Of a stretch of DNA of 64,000 nt, positions 48,003 through 58,716 are shown one piece after another. The stretch lies in assembly GCF_026262505.1 (NCBI RefSeq), contig NC_067206.1, forward strand, positions 28,721,896-28,785,895, given 5' to 3'. The notes beneath the pieces are model-generated. The model did no database searches. It saw nothing but the letters and a program-made list of their open reading frames with translations, and was not told where the DNA came from. Source of the DNA: Trichomonas vaginalis G3. Lineage: Eukaryota > Parabasalia > Trichomonadida > Trichomonadidae. Each line of letters begins with the position of its first letter. Positions within the stretch are counted from its first letter, which is position 1. The position numbers were made by a program, and so were the translations under genes.

Positions 48003-48704
48003 TCACATATAAAACGCTGTGCTATCAAATACAAATGGAAGGGGCTCGGTTGAGATGGATTTGGCGTAATTTATGTTGAGTGGAATATCATCTTCGACAA
48101 TTGAGTTATCATTATCCTTAATTTCCAAGCCTTCGTCTAAATAATTAGCAGGTAGGCATAACGTAGTGAGTGTTTCAGATTTATCTTCATAAATCCATTC
48201 ATCGATATTGAGGTATCTGTCTTCGATTATTGAAACTTCATTGATAAGAGCATCATCATATGGTGCTTCAATTTGATTAATGCATTGTAGAATTGCATTG
48301 AAGAATTGTTCTAGATCGGGTATAATCTTGACAAGAGCACGGATCTTTGGGGATTGTATGAGTGTTTTGATCTCATTAATTGCATCGTTAAACATAGCAT
48401 CTGGAATGCAATTTATGTTCTCAAAAAGAGAGAGGATCTCGTTAAATTCTCTTTTTGTATCTTGCAAGAAGATGTTATCATAATTTGGAATGTACAAATG
48501 AATAATTGAACCGTTTTTGAAGCCAAGTGCTTTGAGGTTTTCTTCATCCGAAAGGATTTTTCCGTTGAAAATCAATTTCATTCTAAGGGTAGAAACTTCT
48601 ATTTGAGTCTCCATTTCATCCTTAACATCCTGAACTGTTGTAAGACCATCGAATGGGACGTAGAAGTCACTGGATTTCATAACGCGTACAATAAGTCCTT
48701 CCAT
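48003..48704 (-). CDS. ubiquitin-like domain protein, paralogue
   Basis: A 233-residue product (MEGLIVRVMKSSDFYVPFDG). UBL fold at 1-75: DEMETQIEVSTLRMKLIFNG, KILSDEENLKALGFKNGSII, HLYIPNYDNIFLQ. The last phrase PNYDNIFLQ is identical in the paralogue at 47098. Helical middle region (RALVKIIPDLEQFFNAILQC) matches KSLVKIIPEIATLLEDITEY of the paralogue. It ends STEPLPFVFDSTAFYM. The two genes converge with 170 bp between their stops, so the pair arose by inverted duplication. Start ATG aligns with the paralogue's start. Confidence 0.78.
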   Translation of the reverse strand: MEGLIVRVMKSSDFYVPFDGLTTVQDVKDEMETQIEVSTLRMKLIFNGKILSDEENLKALGFKNGSIIHLYIPNYDNIFLQDTKREFNEILSLFENINCIPDAMFNDAINEIKTLIQSPKIRALVKIIPDLEQFFNAILQCINQIEAPYDDALINEVSIIEDRYLNIDEWIYEDKSETLTTLCLPANYLDEGLEIKDNDNSIVEDDIPLNINYAKSISTEPLPFVFDSTAFYM

Positions 48705-48730
48705 TTTATATGAAAATTGATTTTGACAAT

Positions 48731-48811
48731 TATGAGAACGTTAGTGAAGTCGTTAGTGAGAACGATAGTGAGAACGTTTATTTTTTACATTAGTGAGTTC
48801 GTTAGTAAAGT
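48731..48811. repeat. short degenerate repeats (GTTAGTGA)
   Basis: Several copies of GTTAGTGA/ATAGTGA spaced by GAACG or AGTCG occur at the left side of the second virus-like block (e.g. ACGTTAGTGAAGTCGTTAGT, then GAGAACGATAGTGAGAACG). They may mark its left edge. Confidence 0.5.
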
Positions 48812-49117
48812 GAAGTGGTTGGCGGCTTTGTAAATATTTAAGGTTAAGTTAGTGTTTGTGTTGTAAAATATACGTTGGCGGTTTTGTAAAGTGTCAAATT
48901 CACATATAATGGGTAAGGGGGCGCGCAGTGCCACCATACCCAAGACTTGTATACTAACTAAATTAAAAGTCTTTCCCGAACCCATTTTTCCGCAATAGAA
49001 ATACACACCGTTTGAACAGAACTGATAATCCTTACTGAAGGGAAGAATTAATGAACTATTGAGTTTATCGGATTTTTCATTCATTTTTTCATCTACTTCT
49101 TCAAATAAATGTTTCAT
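48785..49117 (-). pseudogene. A32-type packaging ATPase, fragment
   Basis: The frame from 49117 contains a Walker A motif, FYCGKMGSGKTFN (residues about 40-52), preceded by a short strand, as in the FtsK/HerA-type packaging ATPases of Polintons and large DNA viruses. Only the N-terminal part up to just past Walker A looks like this family; the rest is not preserved. A GGGTA/TACCC hairpin with an inner GC-rich stem (48911-48941) lies in the worn part. Divergent from the capsid-like gene by 16 bp. Confidence 0.55.
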
Positions 49118-49133
49118 TTTATTATAATTAAAA

Positions 49134-50020
49134 ATGCAAGTCAGAAATTTTGTTAATACCGTTCCCAGTCTTAATGATAAAAGTATTAAAATCTATTATG
49201 AGCACATATTTTCACAACCGTTTAAAATAATCAATGGTGAATACATTTATGAATACCCTAAACACTGGGTTGATTATAACACTGGCGAAAAAGCAATTGA
49301 AATAAGACAGATAAAAACCATTCCTGCAGGACGAACCATTGAATTATATAACTTTGGAATAATAAGAGATAATCATCAATATGATTTACAGCTTTATATC
49401 GATTTAGACACAGGAGATGATATGACAGCATTTAATAAAAAGATTATATCGGTTCTTATTGAACAGTTAAAAGGTGCCGGATATCCTCAACCTAATGAAG
49501 TTGATATGTTTTATAGTTTTGAAACTAATTCAATAGAATTTCGTGTTAATTCAAATTCAAAAGCTGGTTTCATATTTGATTTAAAAGATGGTGCTGTCGG
49601 TGATGAGATTAAAAATATATACACGAATAAAAATTTTCAAGAGATTACAGGAATTAATAATGATGAATGCTTTTATCGATTTGCTCAGTTCGGAGCAGAA
49701 CAGATAACATTAAATGACCTCCTGGAGTACCTACCAAAATCAATTTCCATTAAAATGATGATTATTTATTAACATCAATTTCATTTAATGGTGTTTGGTC
49801 CAGAGAAGCGGCAATCATTAAATCAAGTATAAGTGAATTCGCTGAAGATTCTATTTTATGTTTATCAAACTGTTTATATTCTCCGCCGAAGCATTATTCA
49901 ATAACTAATTATGTTAATAAATTTAATATAAAATTAGTTGAACCATCGAGCCTAAAAGATATTGTCCTTCCTGATGACAGAAAAGATAGTATTATTATCG
50001 AACTCATATTAATCGCTTAT
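49134..50020 (+). pseudogene. capsid-like (penton-type) gene, homologue of 177-1025
   Basis: The first part carries YEYPKHW...KAIEIRQIK, matching FDYPLRW...KAIGFRRMK of the intact gene at 177, and similarity along the length extends to about 50020. The region has the size of that gene (about 0.85 kb). The copy is broken. Divergent partner of the ATPase fragment; followed by the small genes. Penton identity is inferred as for the first element. Confidence 0.5.
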
Positions 50021-50039
50021 TAAAATTTAATATATATAA

Positions 50040-50327
50040 ATGAGTTCAACGACTGAAAGCGCATGGGCTAGTTTTGATGAAGATCCTAAACCGCGGAACT
50101 ATAATAGAATTGTAATTCCTGTAGGTCTTTTATTAGCTGCTGGTGCTGTAGCGGGACCATATTTATATAGAAATTTATATAGAACACCGATTAATTCAAC
50201 TGCCGGGGCTGATCTTATTCCAACAGGTCTGAAAAAATCTACACCGATTCAAACAAGCCCGACACAGGAAAGGAACCGGAACCACTCCACAGTAGGTCAG
50301 TTAATTTTAAAGAATAGAAGAAATTAA
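50040..50327 (+). CDS. small membrane protein of virus-like element
   Basis: A 95-residue product with one membrane helix (IVIPVGLLLAAGAVAGPYLY, about 25-44), an acidic N-terminus with Pro and a Ser/Thr/Arg-rich tail. It starts after an A/T leader TTAATATATATAA and ends 10 bp before the next gene. No family recognised; probably a virion or membrane protein by position. Confidence 0.45.
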   Translation: MSSTTESAWASFDEDPKPRNYNRIVIPVGLLLAAGAVAGPYLYRNLYRTPINSTAGADLIPTGLKKSTPIQTSPTQERNRNHSTVGQLILKNRRN

Positions 50328-50337
50328 TTTGTAATAA

Positions 50338-50538
50338 ATGACGTCGTTAAATGTAAAAATAATTTGTGATGATATTACTATCATTGATGATGTAAGTGAG
50401 TGTGCTAATATAATTGATAGAATTAATGAACTAATAAAGAGGTTCAGTGGTGAAAAAGTCAGGGTTTCATTAACGTTTAGCTCCGATGAAAAATTTTATG
50501 AGTTAATCATTATGAGAAATGATTTTAATAAGCATTAA
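50338..50538 (+). CDS. small hypothetical protein of virus-like element
   Basis: A 66-residue product (MTSLNVKIICDDITIIDDVS...) with alternating strands and charged residues, no membrane segment. It ends with TAA immediately before the ATG of the next gene at 50539, a compact arrangement typical of viral gene blocks. Function unknown. Confidence 0.4.
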   Translation: MTSLNVKIICDDITIIDDVSECANIIDRINELIKRFSGEKVRVSLTFSSDEKFYELIIMRNDFNKH

Positions 50539-51035
50539 ATGGTATTTTCAACACTATCAGCTTTGGATGGAGGTTATAAAGCTATTGACGGTTTAACTGG
50601 TGGAGCTGTATCAAAAGCTTTAAAAAATAATGCTGGAATGCTTGTGGGAGCTGCTGCCAGAAAATTAAAATCTGAAAAGTTAAAGAAATTGGGTAACTGG
50701 GTCGCTGACCAGTCGCAAACCTTTTAGGTGAAGATAATGAAATATCTAAGCAGTTAAAAGATTTTAAAGGTCAGTTGAATGGTGAAGAGTTTAAATTAAA
50801 TTCACTTAAAGAAAAGGAGAAACAACCGCCGATTAATTCAGCACCTGCGCCATCACCAGCACCAGCACCAGTAACTGCAGTCGCACCATATGACCCTGGC
50901 GGTTATGGAAGACCTTTTGACCCTAAAACAGGAGGTTCTAATTGGTTCCATTACGGTCGAAGATATATTCTCGCAAAAATTGCAAAAGCAAAGAAACTGT
51001 TAAAAACTAAAAAGAAACCAAGAGTTTTAAAGTAA
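50539..51035 (+). pseudogene. amphipathic/Pro-rich virion-like gene
   Basis: The first part is Gly/Ala/Lys-rich and amphipathic (GLTGGAVSKALKNNAGMLVG), like the lytic-type small protein at 1030-1272. The last part is Pro/Ala-rich, then basic (KAKKLLKTKKKPRVLK). Together the region looks like one gene that is broken. Resemblance to adenovirus pVI/pX-type proteins is by composition only. Confidence 0.4.
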
Positions 51036-51039
51036 TTAA

Positions 51040-51252
51040 ATGGTTAGAGATGTTCTCGAATACCCTGCACCACCTGAAACGCCTAACAATAATGATTTAT
51101 ATAATCGATTGAAAACTTTAGGTAAAGTGTATTTATGGTTTAATTATCCTTATCATATGGCGGTTTATAAACTTTATAAGCACTATAAAGAAAGTAATAG
51201 ACCTTCAACCGACCTAGTTGATCCACAGGAATTAAGGAAAAGACGACGATAA
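51040..51252 (+). CDS. small hypothetical protein of virus-like element
   Basis: A 70-residue product starting 5 bp after the preceding gene. Aromatic-rich centre (VYLWFNYPYHMAVYKLYKHY) and a basic end (ELRKRRR), which recalls the basic end of the 120-residue product at 1291-1653. No family recognised. Confidence 0.4.
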   Translation: MVRDVLEYPAPPETPNNNDLYNRLKTLGKVYLWFNYPYHMAVYKLYKHYKESNRPSTDLVDPQELRKRRR

Positions 51253-51301
51253 AAAATAAAGTTAATTTTAAAAATATTTTTTATTTTTTACTTTTAATAA
51301 A

Positions 51302-51532
51302 ATGAGTACTAAAATTACTGAAGCAACAAAACAAAAATTTTTAGTTGAATACATTAAATCAGGAACTATTCCAGAAGGTTTTTATGTTCATCAAATGAAA
51401 GATGGTAGAGTTCAATTTAGAAAAATTAAGCAGCCATTAAATAAAGATGGAATATTAAGAAAGATTAAATTATATGAAGATAATATAGCAGAACTGAAGA
51501 AGAAATTAGAAGAAATGGATAAATCAGATTAG
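51302..51532 (+). CDS. small helical protein of virus-like element
   Basis: A 76-residue product (MSTKITEATKQKFLVEYIKS...) with a globular N-terminal half and a C-terminal coiled coil (KIKLYEDNIAELKKKLEEMD). The leader is TTTTAATAAA. Looks intact. No family recognised. Confidence 0.45.
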   Translation: MSTKITEATKQKFLVEYIKSGTIPEGFYVHQMKDGRVQFRKIKQPLNKDGILRKIKLYEDNIAELKKKLEEMDKSD

Positions 51533-51557
51533 ATATAAAATTTTATTTTTATATAAA

Positions 51558-51698
51558 ATGAATTTTACTAATAAATTATTAATTATTGTTTCATTACTTC
51601 TCATCTCCCGTGAAGCTCGTTTATGGTATGAATATATAACGTATGTGGATGACACTGATGATGACATTCCTGATTCATGTCAGCATATTTACTGTTGA
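51558..51698 (+). CDS. 46-residue membrane protein of virus-like element
   Basis: ATG at 51558 to TGA at 51696. N-terminal helix (NKLLIIVSLLLISREARLWY), then an acidic stretch (VDDTDDDIPDS) and CQHIYC. Same design as the 43-residue gene at 1677-1808 in the other element, which supports both as real small genes. Confidence 0.4.
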   Translation: MNFTNKLLIIVSLLLISREARLWYEYITYVDDTDDDIPDSCQHIYC

Positions 51699-51740
51699 AT
51701 ATTCATGAAACCCTACGAGTCAGAGCCGCAAAGCGGCTAG

Positions 51741-51852
51741 GTTAGAAATGAGGTTAGATTTCGGGTTAGATATACCCTAAAATTAATTTTAGCATTTATG
51801 AAAAAATTCATGAGGTTAGAAATGAGGTTAGATATACTCTAAAATTATTTTT
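51741..51852. repeat. direct doublet, GAGGTTAGA-type
   Basis: AGGTTAGAAATGAGGTTAGA occurs twice about 70 bp apart, each followed by ATATACC/TCTAAAATTA. It follows the last gene of the virus-like block and may belong to its right end. Confidence 0.55.
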
Positions 51853-52540
51853 TGTAGTTTATGAAAGGTAGTCTCACGAAAATACGTTATTTTCCCGATG
51901 CCTTGGAAGCAGCTTTGCAGGTTACCCGTAAGGTAACCAGTAGAAGTTTCTGAGCAAGGATGAAGAAGATTAAAGAGCCTTTTTATTGCAAACGCTATAT
52001 TTGTAAGTGTCTTTGTAGAACTTCTCATAAATTCAAAGATTTCCAAAAACGAATTTTTCGATTTTGATATAATAAATGATATTTAAACAAATTATAGATG
52101 TGTTTGCAATTAAAAAAATCCGAGTTAACTACAATATCTTCAATTTTTGTCGTTCACTTTTTCATGTCATACTGATAGCAAGAATACTCACCCAATTTGG
52201 TTACACTTCATGATAGTTTGAAGTAAAAAAATGCCACAGTTTTTTTTATTTGATATCGTTATCTAAATTTTGTACAGAAATGAAATAAATTATAATATGA
52301 AACGTGTGTTATTATGCTTGTTGGGAAACAATCCAATACTTATGTCTGAATGAAATGATTATTTCTACGAGATTTTTCATATTCAGCTAATAATGCTATC
52401 AAAATCAAATAACAATAAAAAGTTATTTTGTACATAATGTAACTTAATCTTTAATACTATATAGAACTTCGAAATACGACTAAACGGTGCGAGTTACGAT
52501 ATAAAATACCTTTTTTTCGATCGAAACTTGAAAGTGAGGA

Positions 52541-52590
52541 TAACTCAATGGGTAGGGGTATGGGTTCGACTTTTTCTATTGGGCAACTAT
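52541..52590 (+). tRNA. tRNA-like fragment
   Basis: GTGAGGATAACTCAATGGGT resembles a 5' acceptor strand and D arm with an A box, and TATGGGTTCGACTTTTTC resembles a T loop with terminator. Only about 20 nt separate the two boxes, so no anticodon arm fits. A collapsed tRNA pseudogene or chance. Confidence 0.3.
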
Positions 52591-53515
52591 TTTTTTCTTT
52601 TCATTGTTTCAGCATTTTTTTATGCGATTATGCATAATTATTTGATTTCCTATATATTCAATAATAAATTTGTTCCGAACTCTTAACAAATAAATAAATT
52701 TTTAGAATATTTAAATTTATAGCTCCCTACATTAATATAAAGTGTTCGAATAGTTCATATATAGTTTCTTTAAAATAATTTGTTTCATTTTAAATTGGTT
52801 TGGCACAATGCTTGACATAACATGCACAAAGCTATGCCATTTTAAAATATGTATATCAATCAAGCCGATTAAGTCCATCCTAAACGAAAATCATCGATAC
52901 TCATGAATTTATGATAGTCGTTCTTGATATAATTGCGCGTTTTAAAAAAATGCTTACTTTTGAACACAGAACTTATCTATCCATATTTATCAATGAAAGT
53001 TTATAAGATGCATTAATGACAAAACCTTACTTTATCAATTATAATCTTATCGTAAATTTCAAACTACAATACTGTGGGGCAAATATTAAATAACCACTAT
53101 GTTGCGGATTTTATGTAAGTCTGCAAACTGTAAAATGTAATTAAACACAAATAAAAAAAAATGTAAATTTTAATCGAGAAATTTAGCAATCTTGAAAGCC
53201 TTGATCGGCATCTTTTACAAGATGTCAGTAATGCATATTCAATAACTATGAAAATCTAGCCAAGCATGGATTTTTTTCGAAAAAAAATTATTAAATTTCA
53301 TTTTTCATTCTTTATACAAGTTTTAACCTTTGGTGCAATTATATCCTATCGCAAATGCATTATTGACGTTATTACTTGGATACTTCTTCATAACGCTAAA
53401 TCTTCAAATTAGTTATGTGTTTGTTACTAATAGAAGTTGGAAAGGTATTAAAAAAGGAAATGTTAATAAATATACATGTTTAATTAAAAAACAAACAAGA
53501 ATAAATTAAATAATT

Positions 53516-56037
53516 TTATTTCTTAGGAAAGTCTAAGTTTTGTAATAGATAAATTGCTTTTTGTGTCTCTTCTTCATCAATTTCTGGATGTTGATTCTCA
53601 GGTGGCGGACTAATTAAAACATCATGGGCAATATCAAACCCTTGTTTTAGTTCGTTGGCAGAAGGAAAATGATCTTCTTGTATTGGCGTTATTAATGATT
53701 GAAAATCATCAGTTGATTCTGCATTTTGGGAATTTTCCAAATTTTCATTTGGAAAATTTGAATTTTGAGATTGAATTCCTTGAGATGTAGAATCTGTAGT
53801 TGTAGAGTTTTCTGTAGAAGAAGAGGAATTTGAGTTTGCGAATTGTAGTATGTCATTGAAATTCTCATAAAGAGGTGTTTTGGCCATCGGCACTTTTTGT
53901 AACTGTGTTTCGTATGCTTGAGATGGGCAATAGCCCCTATTTTCTGAAAAAGGAACTGGAGCTTTTATTTCAATAATTTGATCCAGTTTTTGTCTTAAAA
54001 TTTCCACTCCATTACGCGGAAAATCTTTGCTGTAAGGTTCAAAAACACTTAATGGTTGTGTGTGATTGTATTTTATTAATCTTCCCCAAACTGAAAATAC
54101 CTGATCTTCGTGCCAACCAACTAAATACATAAGATCGGTCGTAATACTGGCAATATCTTCATCTGTGAATATATATTGGGACTTAATATCTTCTGGCATC
54201 TCCTCGACATTTGCCATATTTGCTCCTGAATTATCAAGTCTGCATTCTGACACAAGACGATCAAAATTTTGTTCACGGTAGGTTTGGTTCATTACCAAAT
54301 GCGCTCCCGCACTCATCAAATCTTTAACTTCTTTTTTTGAATGCGCAAATTTTCGGAATAAGGCAAATAAATGTTCAACCGGAAGGGTTGTGAGATGTTG
54401 AAAATTTATATTCGGGAATTCCTCTAAAAATCCATAAAGAGTGAGAAGAGATGTCGCCATTTTCAGAAGATGCATTCTTCTGGCAAAAAGATAACCTTTG
54501 AATTTGAGACGATGATCTGGTGTCTCTATATTAGGAAGTCTATCAGTGACTCCGACCACATCTTGCAATCTGAGAAAGAAATGCAAGATGAAAAAAGCAA
54601 GTTTGAACATTGACAATCTTGCTTCAACTGGTAATATGGTATTTCGGACTCCCTCAAACCAAAGTGCAAGTGGAAGGAGCCAAGTTGCTTCAGTGTAGCA
54701 ATTATTATCTAGCATATCCTTGACGGTTTGAACGTTAAAGATTGTTACAGGATATTTGTCATTGAGTGTGGTAGACTGATCACAGTTGTTAATTGCATCT
54801 CCAAGTTTGGAAAATAATCTAATTTTTGTAATATCGACGTGCAGCGTTGGATCATAAGGTTGCAAAAAGATTAACTTATTGGGGAAAATTAATAACGTTC
54901 TGAGGTTTTTGCCTATATGAACGACGTCCGCGATGAAGATAATCTTAAGATCTTGGAATTTTGCACTTTTAAGGACTTCTACTAATCCATCAAAGCCAGT
55001 AACTAGGCTGTACCAATGGTGAAAGAATATCTGATAAACAAAATCGTAAGATTTGTCACCATCAGTTGTAAAAACTGGAACATTCAGTGTTTTCTGAACT
55101 GTAGCAATGTAATCCAAGATTTCACTCATAATTCCAGATGCAAGACCATTTGTATGTTGTATTATATGCAAACATATTGATGGACCTTTGCAATCTAATG
55201 GCATCAAATATAATGCAAATAAGTCCTCGATTTGATCGTCATGGCCGGACTTCTTCCATAATTTGCCTGTGATTGCATCTATTCCAATGCAAAAATGGCA
55301 TTGTTCACGTAATTCCTCATCTGTATATGGATATAATTCCCTGAATCTGAGGAATACTGGGAGTGAAGATGATTTTGAAAGCAAAAGTTCCTTCCATGCT
55401 GCAATATCTTTACCAAAGACTCGAAATAGAGTTGCTTTTGATGGCAACATAAGTTTCTGTCTTGCCAACAAATATTCTGAGGGTTGTTTGCAATACAACA
55501 TAAAGGCAAATTGAAGTGTCTCCGCATAGTATCGTCGGCTCTTTGAGTTTGGAAAATTTAAATTATATAACATGTTATTAATGATAACACACGTTAATTT
55601 ATCTGCAAACGGAGGGTACTTAAATAATGGGGTATAATCATCTAATAATATTTCGCTTAAACTCAAGGATTCATCACCATTTGTTTCATCTTCATCTTGA
55701 TCATCAGAATCATCTTCATTGTCATTGAGAGTTTCAAGATCTGCCTTTTCTGCTTCTTGTTCTAATTCGTCTGCAGTTCCATCTTGTATTTTTCTTTGTT
55801 CATGATTTTTTTCATTTGCAGAGATCTTTGATAGCTTAGAGCACGGTTTTTGGAAGCTGCAATCATTGATTTAATAGTATTCTCTTGTAATAGTTTTGAT
55901 TGATTGGGACTTGTTTTGATAATCTGCGATATTATTATAAATAACACCAGGAAGTTTTTCTTTAATAAGCTTTCAAGCTTCTTAAATGTGGCAATATCTA
56001 CACATGATAAATTAATTTCTATCTTCTCACTGTTCAT
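53516..56037 (-). CDS. P-element-like transposase (or domesticated relative), 5' part uncertain
   Basis: The main frame (53516-55666, 716 residues counted from a TTG) contains the P-element-type pattern ETLQFAFMLYCKQPSEYLLA followed by LPSKATLFRVF (about 48-85), then an RNase H-like core: Asp 130 in CIGIDAITGK, TTDGDKSYDF (Asp 202), and FIADVVHIGKNLRTLL (247-259), which matches the D..H..KN.R motif of P transposases. The C-terminal 100 residues are Ser/Asn/Gln-rich. Upstream, the frame stays open to about 55872 with no ATG, including an acidic stretch (EDDSDDQDEDE). A different frame opens at an ATG at 56037 (MNSEKIEINLSCV) and ends at 55762. The 5' part is therefore shifted or degenerate. 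Plain DNA transposon gene or descendant; no matching terminal repeats found. Confidence 0.6.
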
Positions 56038-56583
56038 AATGATTTGTGGGAAAATGATTAGGTGGCCGAACACTTAAAGCATTTCTTTTTCGTTTTATAT
56101 CAAAACAGATTTAGATAGCTTAAAACAATATAGTTTACTCATAAATACATCTTGATAATTCACTTCTTCAATTTTCATAATCTTATATCCTGACCTATAT
56201 CCTCTTATAAACATATTTCTACTGAGATCTTCTTAAAGCATCTTTTTATCCCTATCTACGCCTCGAAACCAATTTAAGTTCCTTAATTTTTTTGAAAAAA
56301 AAATTAAAACTCCCTTATCAAACATCATGCTCATTTTTACGAATTTCATTTTTCCTTTAAGTTTAAAATATACGCTTTTTAGCATGTTTATAATACATTT
56401 TCAATTTACATTTACATTTTTATTTTTGAATTGTTTGTTTATATTTCCGTTTGAACAATAATATTTATTGAAAATTGTGAGAGAAACGGATATAATAAAA
56501 AAACACCATACAACAAAATTCACTTTTTTTCATACTTACGCGGATCACTCCTTTTCGGCCCAATATGCCGGAAATGATAAAAC

Positions 56584-56735
56584 TCTCAGATCTAGTTGCT
56601 AAGATCCAAACTCTCGACTCTCAAATCTACTTCCTCAGATCTTGTTGCTAACATCCAAACTCTCGACTCTCAAATCTACTTCCTCAGATCTTGTTGCTAA
56701 GATCTACTTCCTCAGATCTTTTTGATAAGATCTAC
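56584..56735. repeat. 49-bp minisatellite, left arm (about 2.5 copies)
   Basis: Unit starts GATCCAAACTCTCGACTCTC and continues AAATCTACTTCCTCAGATCTTGTTGCTAA-type sequence (written in part). After two full copies a shortened unit follows. AGATCT recurs in each copy. Inverted counterpart at 57457. Confidence 0.8.
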
Positions 56736-57456
56736 TTTTAATGTTTAAGCACTCAGATCTCATTTTTAAAATATCTGCACCAAATTCTTACATCTGATAA
56801 TTTTCATGTGTAACCAATGTTTCCCAATCCCTTTGCCATACCCTACTAATCGCAAATTCATTCCCTTTAATTTTGTATTAAATTTAAATTCCAATCTTAA
56901 TTTCTACATTATTTATGCTAACCCTTTAAATTTTGTTCTTATTTATTCACCCTCAGATACAAATTTATTTAGAATGTATTCCTCTGAGGTCTATATTTGT
57001 ATTCGAAAATAAATCTTTAAAACTCTCTAAGTTATCATTTTCTCTTCAGATATCTAATATTTTTCTAATGACATAACTACTTTGGACGCATATCCAAATT
57101 CCAAAAAAATATGGAAAAAATAAAAATGAAATTGAAAAATACAATTTTTGATATGTAAAAAGAGATTTTGAAAAAAAATTGGGAAAAGAGTATCTAATAA
57201 AATTGTTTGAGATCTATGTAGACATAGTTTTTACAGTAAAAAATCAATAATATTGAAATTGATCTGAATATATCTTTTTTTTTAAGTTTGAATGCATTAA
57301 TCTCAAAGCATTTGATAAAATACTGGTTTTATTTCAAAATTCTAAATAATTTGTAATTAGATCTTTATGATGTAATTTAATTTTAAACAAGTACAGATAA
57401 AGAGAATCATAATAAAGGTGATCTATATTGCTTAAGTAAAATTGAGTATAATAGAT

Positions 57457-57627
57457 CGATCTTAGCAACAAGATCTGAGGAAGTAGATTTGAGAGTCGAG
57501 AGTTTGGATCTTAGCAACAAGATCTGAGGAAGTAGATTTGAGAGTCGAGAGTTTGGATGTTAGCAACAAGATCTGAGGAAGTAGATTTGAGAGTCGAGAG
57601 TTTGGATCTTAGCAACTAGATCTGAGA
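57457..57627. repeat. 49-bp minisatellite, right arm (3+ copies)
   Basis: Three full copies starting GATCTTAGCAACAAGATCTG, with one GATGTTAGC variant in the second position from the outside, the mirror of the left arm. The right arm has one more copy than the left, so copy number changed after the arms formed. Confidence 0.85.
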
Positions 57628-58260
57628 GTTTTATCATTTCCGGCATATTGGGCCGAAAAGGAGTGATCCGCGTAAGTATGAAAAAAAGTGAATTTTGTTG
57701 TATGGTGTTTTTTTATTATATCCGTTTCTCTCACAATTTTCAATAAATATTATTGTTCAAACGGAAATATAAACAAACAATTCAAAAATAAAAATGTAAA
57801 TGTAAATTGAAAATGTATTATAAACATGCTAAAAAGCGTATATTTTAAACTTAAAGGAAAAATGAAATTCGTAAAAATGAGCATGATGTTTGATAAGGGA
57901 GTTTTAATTTTTTTTTCAAAAAAATTAAGGAACTTAAATTGGTTTCGAGGCGTAGATAGGGATAAAAAGATGCTTTAAGAAGATCTCAGTAGAAATATGG
58001 TTTATAAGAGGATATAGGTCAGGATATAAGATTATGAAAATTGAAGAAGTGAATTATCAAGATGTATTTATGAGTAAACTATATTGTTTTAAGCTATCTA
58101 AATCTGTTTTGATATAAATTAAAGCGTATACTTATGCAAAATGCGAAATTTAAATTAATACTTTTTTTTGCTATTTGGACACAAAGCTAACAATCCATCC
58201 AATAAATGACGTATACCTAGCGAGATGAAGCATTTTAACATGAAAGACAAGAAAATCTGA

Positions 58261-58452
58261 TTACTTGTGTTGAAAGTTTCTGTATTTCGTCTTCTTCCAA
58301 ACACAGCGTTCAGATGCAGAAGAAAATGCAGCCGTAATGACGCAAAAAGACACTAAAATAAATTGGAGAATTTCTGTAAAGTTTTTACTGAGCTTTGTTA
58401 TTGAACCCGAATTTGTTGCTGAGTGACAGGATATTAAATCTACGACATTCAT
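58261..58452 (-). CDS. possible 63-residue membrane protein
   Basis: MNVVDLISCHSATNSGSITK followed by a membrane-like helix (ILQFILVSFCVITAAFSSAS) and a basic end (VWKKTKYRNFQHK). The balance of residues is better than in surrounding spacer, but there is no Initiator or relative. May be a small gene or a remnant. Confidence 0.25.
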   Translation of the reverse strand: MNVVDLISCHSATNSGSITKLSKNFTEILQFILVSFCVITAAFSSASERCVWKKTKYRNFQHK

Positions 58453-58716
58453 GAGTAATTGTTATCAATTTGTCAATAAATTATGTTGAAGATGGTTTAA
58501 ATGTCTTCGAAGGCATGAAATTAGATCCTAAATCTGTTTGAGTTAATAAAAGAGAACAAATGTTGAAAGAGTTGTCATATTGCCTACAAAATTTTCAAAC
58601 ATTTGCATTGAGACAATGTGAAAAAATGATGTCCAAAATACCTTTACTAAAATATTTTTAATTTGAATCATAACAAGGAAAAACAATAATGGCAGAATAA
58701 GAAAAAAAAACAAAGA

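Larger units (their letters stand above)
48785..51698. mobile_element. second Polinton/Maverick-like fossil, partial and broken
   Basis: A compact cluster of virus-like genes: an ATPase-like fragment on the minus strand, a divergent capsid-like gene, then four or five small genes on the plus strand ending with a small membrane protein at 51558. Starts have the A/T-only leaders also seen in the first element (ATAATAAAATG types). Gene order matches that of the element at 1-2866, though sequences are far diverged. No polymerase, integrase or major capsid gene is seen, and no clear terminal repeats. It is broken, with roughly three or four breaks plus loss of most of the element, so it is older than the first. 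Family call is inferred. Confidence 0.55.
51699..53515. other. intergenic with small repeats and a tRNA-like fragment
   Basis: No supported gene. Hairpins AGCCGC-AAA-GCGGCT (51725) and GGTTACC/GGTAACC (51919-51937); a direct doublet near 51741-51852; a tRNA-like fragment at 52541-52590. The 72-codon minus-strand frame at 51828 is not convincing. Confidence 0.5.
56094..58118. repeat. 2-kb foldback with 611-bp near-identical arms
   Basis: Left arm 56094-56704 and right arm 57508-58118, each about 611 bp, are reverse complements with very few differences (one visible single-base indel pair). The spacer is about 800 bp. The inner ends consist of a 49-bp minisatellite. The left arm starts 56 bp upstream of the transposase start at 56037. 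No clear target duplication. Such near-identity implies recent duplication or gene conversion between arms. Confidence 0.9.

Noticed and set aside
51741-51852. Telomere-like GGTTAGA repeats
   Set aside because: Only two to four irregular copies inside the contig, next to a virus-like block; not a telomeric array.
56075-58125. TTAAAGC on both sides of the 2-kb foldback as target duplication
   Set aside because: The left copy is about 13 bp away from the arm start while the right copy abuts it, so it is not a clean duplication.
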